From Tessaracoccus aquimaris (GTDB lineage Bacteria; Actinomycetota; Actinomycetes; Propionibacteriales; Propionibacteriaceae): a DNA stretch of 64,000 nt. The notes under the pieces are model-generated. The model was given only the letters and a program-made list of their open reading frames with translations. It made no database searches and had not been told where the DNA came from. Both the position numbers and the translations under genes were made by a program. The stretch spans positions 1,302,001-1,366,000 of the forward strand of contig NZ_CP019606.1 in assembly GCF_001997345.1 (NCBI RefSeq). The letters run 5' to 3'. Positions 42,619 through 51,997 of the stretch are shown one piece after another (the first letter of the stretch is position 1; the number at the start of each line of letters is the position of its first letter).

Positions 42619-43849
42619 TCGAAGCCCCCAACGGTCTTGTCCGGCTCTCCCGAGAGGCCGAAGTATTCGAAGGCGGTCGCGACGTCCTTGTCCCCGCGGC
42701 CGGAGAGGCACACCAGGATGGTCGGGGTCGCGTCGGGATCGGTCTCGGCGATCCGGCGTCCGAGGCGCTGGGCGCCCGCGAGCGCGTGGGCCGACTCGAT
42801 GGCCGGGATGATGCCCTCGGTGCGCGTCAGCAGTTGGAACGCGTCCATCGCCTCGGCGTCGGTGACCGGCTCGTAGCTGGCGCGGCCGGTGTCGGCGAGC
42901 CAGGCGTGCTCGGGTCCGACGCCCGGGTAGTCGAGCCCGGCGGAGATCGAGTGCGACTCGATGGTCTGGCCGTCCTCGTCCTGCAGGACGAAGGTGCGGG
43001 CGCCGTGCAGCACGCCGGGGGTGCCTGCGGTGATGGTCGCGGCGTGCCTGCCGGTCTCGACGCCGTCGCCCGCGGCCTCGAAGCCGTAGAGCTTCACGTC
43101 GGCGTCGGGGATGAAGTCGGCGAACATGCCGATGGCGTTGGAGCCGCCGCCGACGCAGGCCGCGACGTAGTCGGGCAGCGTGCCGTACGCGTCGAGCATC
43201 TGCTGGCGGGCCTCGGTGGAGATGACGCGCTGCAGTTCACGCACCAGGTACGGGAACGGGTGTGGGCCGCCGACGGTGCCGATCAGGTAGTGCGTTGAGT
43301 CGACGGTGGTGACCCAGTCGCGCATGGCCTCGTTCATCGCGTCCTTGAGGGTGCGCGACCCGGCGGCGACGGCGTAGACCTCGGCGCCGAGCAGTTGCAT
43401 CCGGGCGACGTTGAGCGCCTGTCGCTTGGTGTCGACCTCGCCCATGTAGACGCGGCACTCCAGGCCGAGCAGTGCTGCGGCGGTCGCGGTCGCGACGCCG
43501 TGCTGGCCCGCGCCGGTCTCGGCGATCACGCGCGTCTTGCCCATCCGCTTGGTCAGCAGCGCCTGCCCGAGCACATTGTTGATCTTGTGGGCGCCCGTGT
43601 GGTTCAGGTCCTCGCGCTTAAGCAGGATGCGGGCGTTGCCCGCGTGCTCGGAGAAGTTGGCGGCCTCGGTGATCGGGGTCGGCCTGCCCGCGTAGTCGCG
43701 CTGCAACTTCTCGAGGTCGGCGTGGAACCCGGGGTCGGCCATCGCCTCGTCGAAGGCCTGCGTCAGTTCGTCGAGGGCGGCCTGCAGCGCCTCGGGACGA
43801 ACCGTCCTCCGAAGCGTCCGAAGTGTCCGGTGATGTCAGGCTGGCTCAT
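42615..43849 (-). CDS. trpB: Tryptophan synthase beta subunit; frameshifted near its 5' end
   Basis: PLP enzyme condensing indole and serine, 411 residues after repair. The PLP lysine is in [13 protein letters not shown], the catalytic Glu is in [12 protein letters not shown], and the phosphate-binding loop is [10 protein letters not shown]. The start [18 protein letters not shown] at 43849 connects to the body once one base is added at 43794-43796. It overlaps the trpC stop (ATGA). This is the operon copy; a second trpB lies at 49635. Confidence 0.94.
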
Positions 43850-44639
43850 GCCTCGGCCCTTTCTGCGGCGGCCATGAAGTCGCGGATCGCGGTGGTGGGG
43901 TCGCCGTGCTTGACGAGCGCCTCACCGACGAGGATCACGTCGGCTCCCTGTGCGGCGACCTTTGCCACGTCGTCGGTGTCGGTGATGCCGGACTCGGCGA
44001 CCTTGACGGCGCGCTGGCCGATCCGCTCGGCGAGCCCCCGAAGGTGTCGATGTCGACGTCGAGGGTCTTGAGGTTGCGGTTGTTGACGCCGATCAGTTCG
44101 GCGCCGACGGCCAGCGCCCTGTCGACCTCTTCTGCGGTGTGGGTCTCGACGAGCGCCGTCATGCCGAGTTCGTGGGTGAGGTCGAGGAAGCGGGCAAGGT
44201 CGGCATCGTCCAGCGCTGCCACGATGAGCAGCACCAGGTCGGCCCCGTGCGCGCGCGCCTCGTAGAACTGGTACTCCTCGACCATGAAGTCCTTGCGGAG
44301 CACCGGGATGTCGACTGCGTCCCGGACGGCGTCAAGGTCGGCGAGGGTGCCGTTGAAGCGGCGCTGTTCGGTGAGCACGGAGATCGCGGCCGCGCCGCCC
44401 GCCGCATAGGACGCGGCGAGCTTGGCCGGGTCGGTGATCTCGGCGAGATGCCCCTTCGACGGGGACTTCCGCTTGACCTCGGAGATGACCGCCAGTTCCG
44501 GCGCGCGGAACCGTGGCATCGGGTCGAGCGCGGGCGCCAGCGATGCGGCCTGCTGCTTCAGCGAGGCGAGCGGGCGATGGGCCTTGCGTGCGTCGAGGTC
44601 GAGTCGGACTCCGTCGATGATGTCGTCGAGGACACTCAC
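43846..44639 (-). CDS. trpC: Indole-3-glycerol phosphate synthase; internal frameshift
   Basis: Closes the indole ring, 264 residues after repair. The [14 protein letters not shown] strand, [33 protein letters not shown] and [13 protein letters not shown] are intact family blocks. A base is missing in the C run 44035-44039; repair yields the expected [20 protein letters not shown] and a stop overlapping trpB. GTG start at 44639 overlaps the small membrane protein gene by 4 nt. TrpC only, with no TrpF domain. Confidence 0.94.
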
Positions 44640-44842
44640 GGCTGCCCGTAGCCCATGGCCTTCATCACCATGGTCACGAGTCCTCCGACGAGCACGATCG
44701 CGCCTCCGACGATGGCGACGGCCCAGTTCGGGCCGATCACGGAGCCAATGGCCGCGATCACGAACCCGACGGCCGCGACGACCACGCCTGCCCAAGCGGC
44801 AGGGCTTTTCCCGTGGTGGTAGAACTTCGGGGTTTGCGCCAT
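44636..44842 (-). CDS. HGxxPAAW family small membrane protein
   Basis: A 68-residue protein with the N-terminal motif [10 protein letters not shown] and two predicted helices (about residues 19-38 and 43-62). Actinobacterial proteins of this type (DUF6704) are often found between trpE and trpC; no function is known to me. Its end overlaps trpC by 4 nt, so it is translated with the trp operon. Confidence 0.88.
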   Translation of the reverse strand: MAQTPKFYHHGKSPAAWAGVVVAAVGFVIAAIGSVIGPNWAVAIVGGAIVLVGGLVTMVMKAMGYGQP

Positions 44843-44885
44843 GAGACCGGCCTTTCGGGAGGAAACGTCGTGGCTGAGCCTACCC

Positions 44886-45287
44886 TCAATCGCTCTCGGG
44901 AGGCGAGCTATGTTCATCGGTCGGGTCGACGCCCTCGTCCATGGTCTTCCACAGGTCGGCGGGCGCGTCCGATCGGGTGCGCTGCCGATGGCGCCATGAG
45001 GGGCCCCAGATCACGAAGCCCCCGGAGGCGACCAGGCTGAGGACGAATCCGGCGAGCGGCAGCCACTGGCCAGCCTGCGCCGACCAGGCGATGCCGCCGA
45101 TCGAGACGACGGCCAACAGGACCCCGACGACCCTCAGCCCGAAGCCGCGCAGCATCAGCGACAGGCCGACGCCCGCGGCGACCGCCCACCCCACCGATGC
45201 GAGCGTCGAGCCCGCCGCCTGAGCGGAGACACCCGCGAGCAGCGCACCGACGACGGCGAGCAGCGTGACGGGCCAGCGGCCGGTCAC
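44886..45287 (-). CDS. Trp biosynthesis-associated membrane protein
   Basis: A 133-residue protein with four predicted helices (about residues 7-24, 28-45, 52-68 and 75-93) and a polar tail. It matches the actinobacterial family of membrane proteins named only for sitting next to trpE. GTG at 45287 overlaps the trpE stop by 4 nt, which fixes the start. Role unknown. Confidence 0.85.
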   Translation of the reverse strand: MTGRWPVTLLAVVGALLAGVSAQAAGSTLASVGWAVAAGVGLSLMLRGFGLRVVGVLLAVVSIGGIAWSAQAGQWLPLAGFVLSLVASGGFVIWGPSWRHRQRTRSDAPADLWKTMDEGVDPTDEHSSPPESD

Positions 45288-46774
45288 GGTCGCGCCATCG
45301 CTTCCGCCCGGCCGATCGCCGTGACGACCGCGCGCGCCTTGTGCGAGCATTCGGCGTCCTCGAGTTCCGCGACCGAGTCGGCGACGATGCCCGCCCCCGC
45401 CTGCACGTGCGCGACGCCGTCCTTGATCAGCGCGGTGCGGATGGCGATGGCGACGTCGGCGTTGCCAGCGAAGTCGAAGTAGCCGACGACCCCGCCGTAC
45501 AGCCCGCGCCTGCTTGCCTCGAGCCGGTCGATGATCTCCATGGCCCGCACCTTCGGCGCGCCCGACAGCGTGCCCGCGGGGAAGCAGGACAACACCGCGT
45601 CGAGCGCGCTGTGCCGGGCGTCGATGCGACCCGAGACCTCGGCCTCCAGGTGCATGATGTGCGAGTAGCGGTGCACCTTCGCGAACTCGTGCACCGTGAC
45701 GCTGCCCGGCTCGCTGATCCGGCCGAGGTCGTTGCGACCGAGGTCGACGAGCATCAGGTGCTCGGCCTTCTCCTTCGGGTCGGCGACGAGCTCCTCGGCC
45801 AGCCTGCGGTCCTCCTCTGGCGTCTTGCCGCGAGGGCGGGAGCCCGCGATCGGCCGGGTGGTCGCCACACCGTCGCTGACGGTGACAAGCGCCTCCGGGC
45901 TCGAGCCGACCACGGCGAAGCCGGGGAGCCGCAGCAGGTACAGGTAGGGGCTCGGGTTGGTCAGCCGCAGCGCGCGGTAGACCTCGAGCGCGTCGGCGTC
46001 GGTGCGGATGTCGAAGCGCTGCGACACGACGATCTGGAACGCCTCCCCCGCCCGGATCTCTTCCTTTGCCTCGTCGACGAGCGCCATGTACTCCTCGGAG
46101 GTGCGCTGCCTGTCGATGCGCGGGGTGCGGGGCTCGCCCTCCTGGCAGGCGAGGCTGGCGCGCGGCTGGCGGAGCTGCTCAGCCATCGCCTCGATGGCGG
46201 CGACCGCGCCGTAGTAGGCGCGCTCGACGCCCTCGTCGGTGCCGTCGAAGTTGATCGCGTTGGCGATCAGCCACAGCTCGCCCTTGTGATGGTCGAAGAC
46301 GGCGAGCTCACTGGTGAGCATCATGACCAGTTCGGGGATCTGGAGGTCGTCGACGGTGGTGTCGGGCAGCTTCTCGAGCCGCCGCACGACGTCGTAGCCG
46401 AGGTAGCCGACCATGCCCGCATGGAAGGGCGGCAGAGTGTCGATCTGCTGGGTCGCCAGCTCCGCGAGGGTCTGGCGAAGCACCTGCACGGGGTCCCCGT
46501 CGTCGGGGATGCCGACCAGTTCCCTGCCGAGCCAGTGCGCGCGGCCGTCGGTCTCGGTGAGGGTCGAGGCGGTGCGGACGCCGATGAACGACCAGCGCGA
46601 CCACACCCCGGCGTCGGCAGACTCGAACAGGAATGTCGACTCGCGGGCGCCGCAGAGCGCCTGGTAGACGCTCACGGGGGTGAGGTCGTCGGCGAGCAGC
46701 TTGGCGTAGACGCTGATGACGCGGCGGTCCTTGGCCAGGTCAGTGAACTCGGAGAGGGTTGGGGCGATGATCAC
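45284..46774 (-). CDS. trpE: Anthranilate synthase component I
   Basis: Makes anthranilate from chorismate and ammonia supplied by the TrpG subunit, which is not in this window. Length 496 residues. The N-terminal tryptophan-sensing region includes [19 protein letters not shown]. The catalytic domain includes [34 protein letters not shown], and [22 protein letters not shown] start at 46774 overlaps the hisI stop. Confidence 0.96.
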   Translation of the reverse strand: MIIAPTLSEFTDLAKDRRVISVYAKLLADDLTPVSVYQALCGARESTFLFESADAGVWSRWSFIGVRTASTLTETDGRAHWLGRELVGIPDDGDPVQVLRQTLAELATQQIDTLPPFHAGMVGYLGYDVVRRLEKLPDTTVDDLQIPELVMMLTSELAVFDHHKGELWLIANAINFDGTDEGVERAYYGAVAAIEAMAEQLRQPRASLACQEGEPRTPRIDRQRTSEEYMALVDEAKEEIRAGEAFQIVVSQRFDIRTDADALEVYRALRLTNPSPYLYLLRLPGFAVVGSSPEALVTVSDGVATTRPIAGSRPRGKTPEEDRRLAEELVADPKEKAEHLMLVDLGRNDLGRISEPGSVTVHEFAKVHRYSHIMHLEAEVSGRIDARHSALDAVLSCFPAGTLSGAPKVRAMEIIDRLEASRRGLYGGVVGYFDFAGNADVAIAIRTALIKDGVAHVQAGAGIVADSVAELEDAECSHKARAVVTAIGRAEAMARP

Positions 46775-47106
46775 GTGAGGTCCTGCGCGGTCAGGTCGGT
46801 GAAGAAACAGGTGCGGTTGCCGGTGTGGCACGCGGCGCCGGTCTGGCGGACCGTCAGCAGGATCGCGTCACCGTCGCAGTCGAGGGCAGCGTCGACGACC
46901 GCCTGGTGGTGCCCCGACGTCTCGCCCTTGACCCAGTACTCCTGCCTGGAGCGCGACCAGTACGTCGCCTTGCCGGTGGCAAGGGTGCGGCGCAGTGCCT
47001 CCTCGTTCATCCAGGCGAGCATCAGCACCTCGCGGGTGTCCTCGTCCTGGGCGATGGCGGGCACGAGCCCGTCGGCGTTGTAGTGGATCTCCGGCATGTG
47101 GCCCAT
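46771..47106 (-). CDS. hisI: Phosphoribosyl-AMP cyclohydrolase
   Basis: Zn2+-dependent ring-opening step of histidine synthesis. The metal-binding blocks [20 protein letters not shown] and [10 protein letters not shown] are present, as is the substrate block [18 protein letters not shown]. Length 111 residues; a second ATG three codons in (47097) is an equally good start. It heads the trp operon, a common actinobacterial arrangement, away from the main his cluster. Confidence 0.95.
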   Translation of the reverse strand: MGHMPEIHYNADGLVPAIAQDEDTREVLMLAWMNEEALRRTLATGKATYWSRSRQEYWVKGETSGHHQAVVDAALDCDGDAILLTVRQTGAACHTGNRTCFFTDLTAQDLT

Positions 47107-48050
47107 TGTGCCAAGTCGGCAGTACCGCGTGCTCAGCCGTCCGCTGGGGCGGGCAGGTCGCGACGCCGTAGAGGCAGCGCCTCGACGTTGCCACGCTCAG
47201 TTCCCAGGGAACCAGTGCGCCGCCACGTGACTGACCCGGGTCCGCGCACACCCCTGGGCCAAGACCGCAGACACGTCGCGGACGTTTCGACGCGGACGCG
47301 CACCTTCGTCGGCCGTCCGGCTCAACGAGCGGAATGCGCCCGGCTCAGCGAAACGGGTCACCGGTCCCCGAGCCTGTCGAGGGGTCCGAACGCCCAGCGC
47401 AACGTGACAAGTCCGCAACCGGGTCCCCCGTCACCCGGTCAGTCTCCGCCGCCAGGTACCCGGCCGTGCGCCTGGACGTTTCCGCGCTCAGTACCCCCGG
47501 GCACCTGGCGCGCCGCCACGTGACTGAATCCGGCCTGCGCACACCCCTGGGCCAAGACCGCAGACACGTCGCGGACGTTTCGACGCGGACGCGCGCCTTC
47601 GTCGGCCGTCCGGCTCAACGAGCGGAATGCGCCCGGCTCGGCGAAACGGGTCACCGATCCCCGAGCCTGTCGAGGGGTCCGAAACCCCAACGCAACGTGA
47701 CCAGCCCGCAAACCGCTCCCATACCCGGTCAGTCTCCGCCGCCAATATCCGGCCCCGTTCCCACGCTCAGACCCCGGGCACCAGGCGCGCCGCCAGTGAC
47801 TGACTCCGGTCCGCGCACACCCCTGGGCCAAGACCGCAGACACGTCGCGGACGTTTCGACGCGGACGCGCGCCTTCGTCGGCCGTCCGGCTCAACGAGCG
47901 GAATGCGCCCGGCTCGGCGAAACGGGTCACCGATCCCCGAGCCTGTCGAGGGGTCCGGAACGCCCAGCGCAAGGAGACCAGTCGCAACCGCTCCCGCGGG
48001 CCGTCGGCCGCAGCCGGGTATCTGCGCTTGCACCTCGGCGGGTACCGCGC
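47107..48050. repeat. Non-coding region with three copies of a 143-bp element
   Basis: Three near-identical 143-bp blocks at 47246-47388, 47539-47681 and 47815-47957, spaced 293 and 276 bp apart. Each begins GCACACCCCTGGGCC and ends with the interspersed-repeat core GAGCCTGTCGAGGGGTCCG. Flanks are also partly duplicated (CAGTCTCCGCCGCCA after copies 1 and 2). The copies differ at only two or three positions, so the duplication is recent or kept uniform. Apparent reading frames exist on both strands but only because the repeat is GC-rich. No gene is seen across 944 bp between hisI and the MOSC gene. Confidence 0.85.
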
Positions 48051-48749
48051 TCAGTCCTCCGTGGGGCCGAGCAGCCTCGCGGCGTCGCTGTCCGGGCGAC
48101 TTGCGAGTCGGCGCTCCAACTTGGCGACCCAGCGCTCGGGCAGGCCCGGCGCGTCGATCAGGCGGCGCGCGCCGTCGAGGTCGTGCTTGTCGCGCTCCAT
48201 GATCCGCGAGATCTCGGCCATGGTGGGCGCGCCTGCCGGCCGGTCGACCAGGACAACGGGGTCGCCCGGGCCGACGACGCCCTCCTCGACCACCGCGAGG
48301 TACCAACCGGACCAGCCGGTCTGCTGCACGCGCAGCACCAGGTCGTCGATGCCCCACCGCTTGGCGAGCTTGTAGCAGGGGCTGCGCGGTTGGGTGACGC
48401 GAACCGTCGCGTTCCCGATCCGCCAGGTCTCGCCCAGCACGACGGTGCCGTCGTCGGTGCCGGGCGAGTCGAGCGTCAGGTTTTCGAAGAAGCCGCCGTC
48501 GGGAAGGTCGAGGCCGATACCCCGCCAGTCGTCGTAGCGGTGCCGCGCGTAAGCCAACGCGGCCTTTGCCTGGCCGCCGTGATTGACGGTGTCGCCGTGC
48601 TCATCACCGTCAAAGCCGAGGACTCCCAGCCGCAGCGGCCCCTCCACCGCGGCCTTCACCGCGGCGCTCGGCACCCCCTTCGGCCCCCAGGGTTGGCTGA
48701 CGACGCGCCCCACGCGCAGCGCCGCGACGGTGCCGATCCGGTTGTCCAT
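48051..48749 (-). CDS. MOSC domain-containing protein (YiiM-like)
   Basis: A 232-residue cytosolic protein with a MOSC beta-barrel, related to molybdenum cofactor sulfurase C-termini and YiiM. The conserved block GDEHGDTVNHGGQAKAALAY and the single active-site-type Cys in QPRSPCYKLAKRWG are present. YiiM relatives act on N-hydroxylated bases with the molybdenum cofactor; whether this one does is unknown. ATG at 48749 is preferred over one 14 codons upstream. Confidence 0.85.
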   Translation of the reverse strand: MDNRIGTVAALRVGRVVSQPWGPKGVPSAAVKAAVEGPLRLGVLGFDGDEHGDTVNHGGQAKAALAYARHRYDDWRGIGLDLPDGGFFENLTLDSPGTDDGTVVLGETWRIGNATVRVTQPRSPCYKLAKRWGIDDLVLRVQQTGWSGWYLAVVEEGVVGPGDPVVLVDRPAGAPTMAEISRIMERDKHDLDGARRLIDAPGLPERWVAKLERRLASRPDSDAARLLGPTED

Positions 48750-48783
48750 GCCCCCAACCCTAGAGCGTGGGTCGGGCCCCGCC

Positions 48784-48863
48784 TTGAGCATGTTTGGCTG
48801 CTCGTTGCCGCTTTCGACACGTTTGAACGTTCAGATCGCCAACGAGTTACCAAACATGCTCAA
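48784..48863. repeat. Dyad-symmetric element, subfamily 1, copy 2 (80 bp)
   Basis: Perfect 14-bp outer inverted repeat TTGAGCATGTTTGG (48784-48797) with CCAAACATGCTCAA (48850-48863), inner CTCGTTG/CAACGAG, and central GAACGTTC. 75 of 80 positions match the copy at 39286. It lies between the divergent MOSC and TIGR03085 genes, 34 bp from the former's start. Confidence 0.93.
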
Positions 48864-48940
48864 GCAACTCCCCCGCGCCGCGCCCGGACGGGGCGACGGT
48901 TCGTCGCCCGGTCGGCCCCGGCGCGTCTAGGCTGGGCGAC

Positions 48941-49549
48941 ATGAGTTTCGCCTCCCGCCAGCGCGCCGCCCTCGCCGATCTCCTGGATGAACTCGGCCCG
49001 TTCGCCCCGACCGAGTGCGAGGGGTGGCAGACGCAGGACCTCGCCGCGCACCTCTACGTCAGGGAGCACAAGCTGAGCGCGCTGCCCGGCATCGGCCTCG
49101 AGCGGTTCGCCGAGAAGACCTCGCAGGTGCAGAACCAGGTGCTGCACTCGATGGACTACCCGGCCCTGGTTGAGGAGATCCGCACGGTCGGCTGGATCAT
49201 GCGGCCGCTCGACTCCCTCGTCAACACCAGCGAGTTCTTCATCCACCACGAGGACGTGCTGCGCGCCAACGGCCGCTCCCAGACGCTGACGGCCAAGGAG
49301 CAGCAGGAACTGTGGCCGCTGGTCACGGTGATGGCGCGCAGGGTCCAGACCAAGGCGGGCGACCAACTGCGCATCACCCGCACCGACACGGGCCTCGAGA
49401 AGCAGATCGGCACCGGCGAACGCACCGTCCATCTGCGCGGGCTGCCGTCCGAACTCCTCCTTCACCTGACGGGCCGCGACTCGAACGTCGAACTGATCGC
49501 CGACCCGCCAGTGCTGGACAACTGGCTGCGATCGCTGCTGTCCCTGTAG
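48941..49549 (+). CDS. TIGR03085-family (DinB-like, maleylpyruvate isomerase N-terminal-type) protein
   Basis: A 202-residue helical-bundle protein of the DinB/mycothiol-dependent group. The starting helix FASRQRAALADLLDELGP, then CEGWQTQDLAAHLYVREHK with a metal-ligand-type His, and later SEFFIHHEDVLRANG supply the His positions expected for metal binding. The family is confined to mycothiol-producing actinobacteria and is of unknown function. It precedes the second trpB by 85 bp on the same strand. Confidence 0.85.
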   Translation: MSFASRQRAALADLLDELGPFAPTECEGWQTQDLAAHLYVREHKLSALPGIGLERFAEKTSQVQNQVLHSMDYPALVEEIRTVGWIMRPLDSLVNTSEFFIHHEDVLRANGRSQTLTAKEQQELWPLVTVMARRVQTKAGDQLRITRTDTGLEKQIGTGERTVHLRGLPSELLLHLTGRDSNVELIADPPVLDNWLRSLLSL

Positions 49550-49634
49550 CCGCAGGGCGATCGGGCCGACCACCCGTCGCACCAATGGGTGAACCGGGTC
49601 TCCCAGACGGGGCCCCAACCAGTAACATCCGGCC

Positions 49635-50834
49635 ATGACATCGCTTACGCAAGCCGACGAGGCCGGATTCTTCGGAGCTCACGGCGGACGCTTCCTCCCC
49701 CCGCACCTTGAGGCACCGATCGCCGAGGTCGCAGCAGCCTACGCCGAGGCCAAGGACGACCCGGCGTTCCTGGCAGAGTACGAGGCGCTGCTTGCCGACT
49801 ACGTCGGTCGCCCCTCGCCGCTGTTCCTCGCGAAGAACCTCAGCGCCGAGTTGGGTGGGGCAAAGATCTACCTCAAGCGCGAGGACCTGAACCACACGGG
49901 CGCGCACAAGATCAACCACACCCTCGGCGAGGTGCTGCTCGCCAAGCGGATGGGCAAGAAGAAGGTCATCGCGGAGACCGGCGCGGGCCAGCACGGCGTC
50001 GCGCTGGCGACCGCCGCGGCCCTACTCGGGCTTGAGTGCGAGATCCACATGGGCGCGATCGACATCGCCAAGCAGCACCCGAACGTGGTGCGGATGCGTC
50101 TCCTCGGCGCGACCGTCGTGTCGGTCGAGGACGGCGGACGGTGCCTCAAGGACGCCGTCGACTCCGCGTTCGGCGTGTGGGCGGCCGACTTCGGCGAGAC
50201 GATGTTCGCGATCGGCTCGGTCGTCGGGCCCGACCCGTTCCCGACCATGGTGCGCGACTTCCAGTCGGTCGTCGGCCGCGAGGCGCGCCGTCAAGTGATG
50301 GAGAAGGAGGGCAAACTGCCCACCGCGATCGTCGCCGCGGTCGGCGGCGGGTCGAACGCCATGGGCCTGTTCCAGGCATTCCTCGAGGACGCAGACGTGG
50401 CGATCTACGGCGTCGAGCCCTCGGGCCGAAGCCTGGACGCGCCGGGCGAGCACGCCGCGACCATGACGCTCGGCACCCCCGGCGTCATCCACGGCATGCA
50501 GACCATCGTGCTGCAGGACGAGGCGGGCGAGCCGTGGCCGGTGCACTCGATCGCCTCCGGCATGGACTACCCGGGCGTCGGCCCGCAGCACGCCCACCTG
50601 AAGGACGTCGGTCGCGCCAACTATGTGACGGCGTCGGACGCCGAGTCGCTGGAGGCCTTCCAGGTGCTGTGCCGCACCGAGGGCATCATCCCCGCGATCG
50701 AGTCGAGCCACGCCGTCGCCTATGCCATGAAGTTGGCCCCGACGCTGACCTCCGACGACGTGATCATCGTCAACCTGTCGGGCCGCGGGGACAAGGACAT
50801 CGACTTCGTCGCCGAGCAACTCGGCATGGAGTAA
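49635..50834 (+). CDS. trpB: Second, stand-alone tryptophan synthase beta chain
   Basis: A complete 399-residue TrpB with PLP lysine motif [13 protein letters not shown], catalytic Glu in [12 protein letters not shown], and phosphate loop [10 protein letters not shown]. Residues around the active site match the operon copy, but many others differ, for example VVGPDPFP instead of VGGPHPFP, and [14 protein letters not shown] instead of [14 protein letters not shown]. It has no trpA beside it and is followed by a hairpin. It could back up the operon enzyme, use free indole, or serve another pathway. ATG at 49635 is not preceded by a strong ribosome site. Confidence 0.92.
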   Translation: MTSLTQADEAGFFGAHGGRFLPPHLEAPIAEVAAAYAEAKDDPAFLAEYEALLADYVGRPSPLFLAKNLSAELGGAKIYLKREDLNHTGAHKINHTLGEVLLAKRMGKKKVIAETGAGQHGVALATAAALLGLECEIHMGAIDIAKQHPNVVRMRLLGATVVSVEDGGRCLKDAVDSAFGVWAADFGETMFAIGSVVGPDPFPTMVRDFQSVVGREARRQVMEKEGKLPTAIVAAVGGGSNAMGLFQAFLEDADVAIYGVEPSGRSLDAPGEHAATMTLGTPGVIHGMQTIVLQDEAGEPWPVHSIASGMDYPGVGPQHAHLKDVGRANYVTASDAESLEAFQVLCRTEGIIPAIESSHAVAYAMKLAPTLTSDDVIIVNLSGRGDKDIDFVAEQLGME

Positions 50835-50856
50835 CCGGCAGGGAGTAGAGCGCGTT

Positions 50857-50888
50857 GAGGGGCAGCGATCCGTCGATCGCTGTCCCTC
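50857..50888 (+). terminator. Hairpin after the second trpB, probable terminator
   Basis: GAGGGGCAGCGATC and GATCGCTGTCCCTC form a 14-bp stem with one G-T pair and a 4-base loop, 22 bp after the stop codon. There is no clear T-run. The rest of the gap to 51083 holds no recognised gene; short frames there lack any family feature. Confidence 0.65.
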
Positions 50889-51083
50889 TCGCTGGGTAGC
50901 ATCCCTGGCCCATCTTGAGCGTGACGGCGCAGTCGGGCGTCTGAGCTTCGCCAGCCGTTGCCGCGGCCGTGACGCCGATCCTGAACTTTGTCCGGGTCCT
51001 CGTGTTCCGCCTGCGACCATGCCCCTGCCTCATTCGAGGGGGGGCGGCGTCGACGCGTCCGGGGCGGCACGGATACTGATCGC

Positions 51084-51263
51084 ATGACAGGCATGCTCTT
51101 CCTCATCGGCTTCGTCGTTCTGCTGGCGAATCTCGGCATCGTGGCACTGGCCATGTGGGTCGGCTATCGCCTCGTCGTGTCCGCGATCAAACGCGGCATC
51201 CTCGAGGCCGACCAGGAGCGGGCCCGGCTGGCGATGCGGCCTGGGCCAAGGCAGTTCTACTGA
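51084..51263 (+). CDS. Small single-helix membrane protein
   Basis: A 59-residue protein with one long hydrophobic stretch (residues about 3-33, FLIGFVVLLANLGIVALAMW) and a charged C-terminal tail. No family recognised. ATG at 51084 with weak upstream signal. Convergent with the TMEM175-like gene at 51297. Confidence 0.5.
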   Translation: MTGMLFLIGFVVLLANLGIVALAMWVGYRLVVSAIKRGILEADQERARLAMRPGPRQFY

Positions 51264-51296
51264 CCGTTGCTTGCGCGGCAGCGGGAGAGCGAGTCG

Positions 51297-51950
51297 TCAC
51301 TGAGGCTCGGGGCCGGTCGGGCGGCCCGGACCCATGATCCTCTTGAACAGGCGGCCCAGCGGCCCGACGCCAACCATCAGGAACAGCGGGAAGTAGGACA
51401 GGCCCGGGAACACGACGGCGACTACGAGGCAGACGGCGAACAGCGCCAGCATCGCCGTGGCCATGGCGACGGTTCCGTTGATCGTGGCGGGATCCATCTC
51501 GTGCAGCACCGGGTGCGCGCGGAGCCACAGCAACTGCAGCAGCGAGAGCAGCGCCACGAGCGTCATGCTTCCGATGTAGACGGCCTTGACGGCGCGGTCG
51601 TCGGCCTCCAGGTGACCTGACAGGGCCGTCGCCACCGGGAGCCAGACGATGCCGAGCAGCCAAGCCATCGTGCACCAGAGCAGGCCGCTGTCCACCTCCT
51701 TGACGCGCTGGAACGTGCGGTGGTGGTTGACCCAGAACATGGCGATGATGCCGAAGCTGAGCACGAAGCTGAAGAGTTGGCTGCCGTGCTCGTCGAGCCA
51801 GACGGGCACCGAGGTCGCCCGGGTGACGTCGGCCGCGGACTCCATCAGGGGAAGGATCAGAAGCGTCATCGCGATCGCGACGACGGCGTCGGCGAAGGCG
51901 CGGGCCTGTTCCGCCGGGAAGCGCTGCGCTGTGCGCTGGGGAGTGGTCAT
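51297..51950 (-). CDS. TMEM175/DUF1211-family membrane protein
   Basis: A 217-residue protein with six predicted helices. The first helix has RAFADAVVAIAMTLLILPLM, corresponding to the RxxxFSD-type signature of bacterial TMEM175 potassium channels, with FAD in place of FSD. FWVNHHRTFQRVKEVD fits the conserved loop after helix 3. Family members conduct K+ as tetramers; function here is by similarity. Starts 47 nt after the Fic gene on the same strand. Confidence 0.8.
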   Translation of the reverse strand: MTTPQRTAQRFPAEQARAFADAVVAIAMTLLILPLMESAADVTRATSVPVWLDEHGSQLFSFVLSFGIIAMFWVNHHRTFQRVKEVDSGLLWCTMAWLLGIVWLPVATALSGHLEADDRAVKAVYIGSMTLVALLSLLQLLWLRAHPVLHEMDPATINGTVAMATAMLALFAVCLVVAVVFPGLSYFPLFLMVGVGPLGRLFKRIMGPGRPTGPEPQ

Positions 51951-51997
51951 TGTCGTCCTTCCGCCGTCAGGCACATTACCCCTGCGGGAAGGCACTC

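Noticed and set aside
40889..44039. Programmed frameshifting in the MFS, trpA, trpB and trpC genes
   Set aside because: The sites are plain C/G runs of 3-5 without slippery heptamers or consistent downstream structure, and the same error appears in unrelated genes.
47197..47987. Minus-strand frames across the 143-bp blocks
   Set aside because: They repeat only because the DNA repeats; Arg-rich, no start signals, and none continues into a recognisable domain.
50770..51083. A gene fragment in the gap after the second trpB
   Set aside because: Short frames there show no recognisable domain or start signal; a hairpin explains part of the region.
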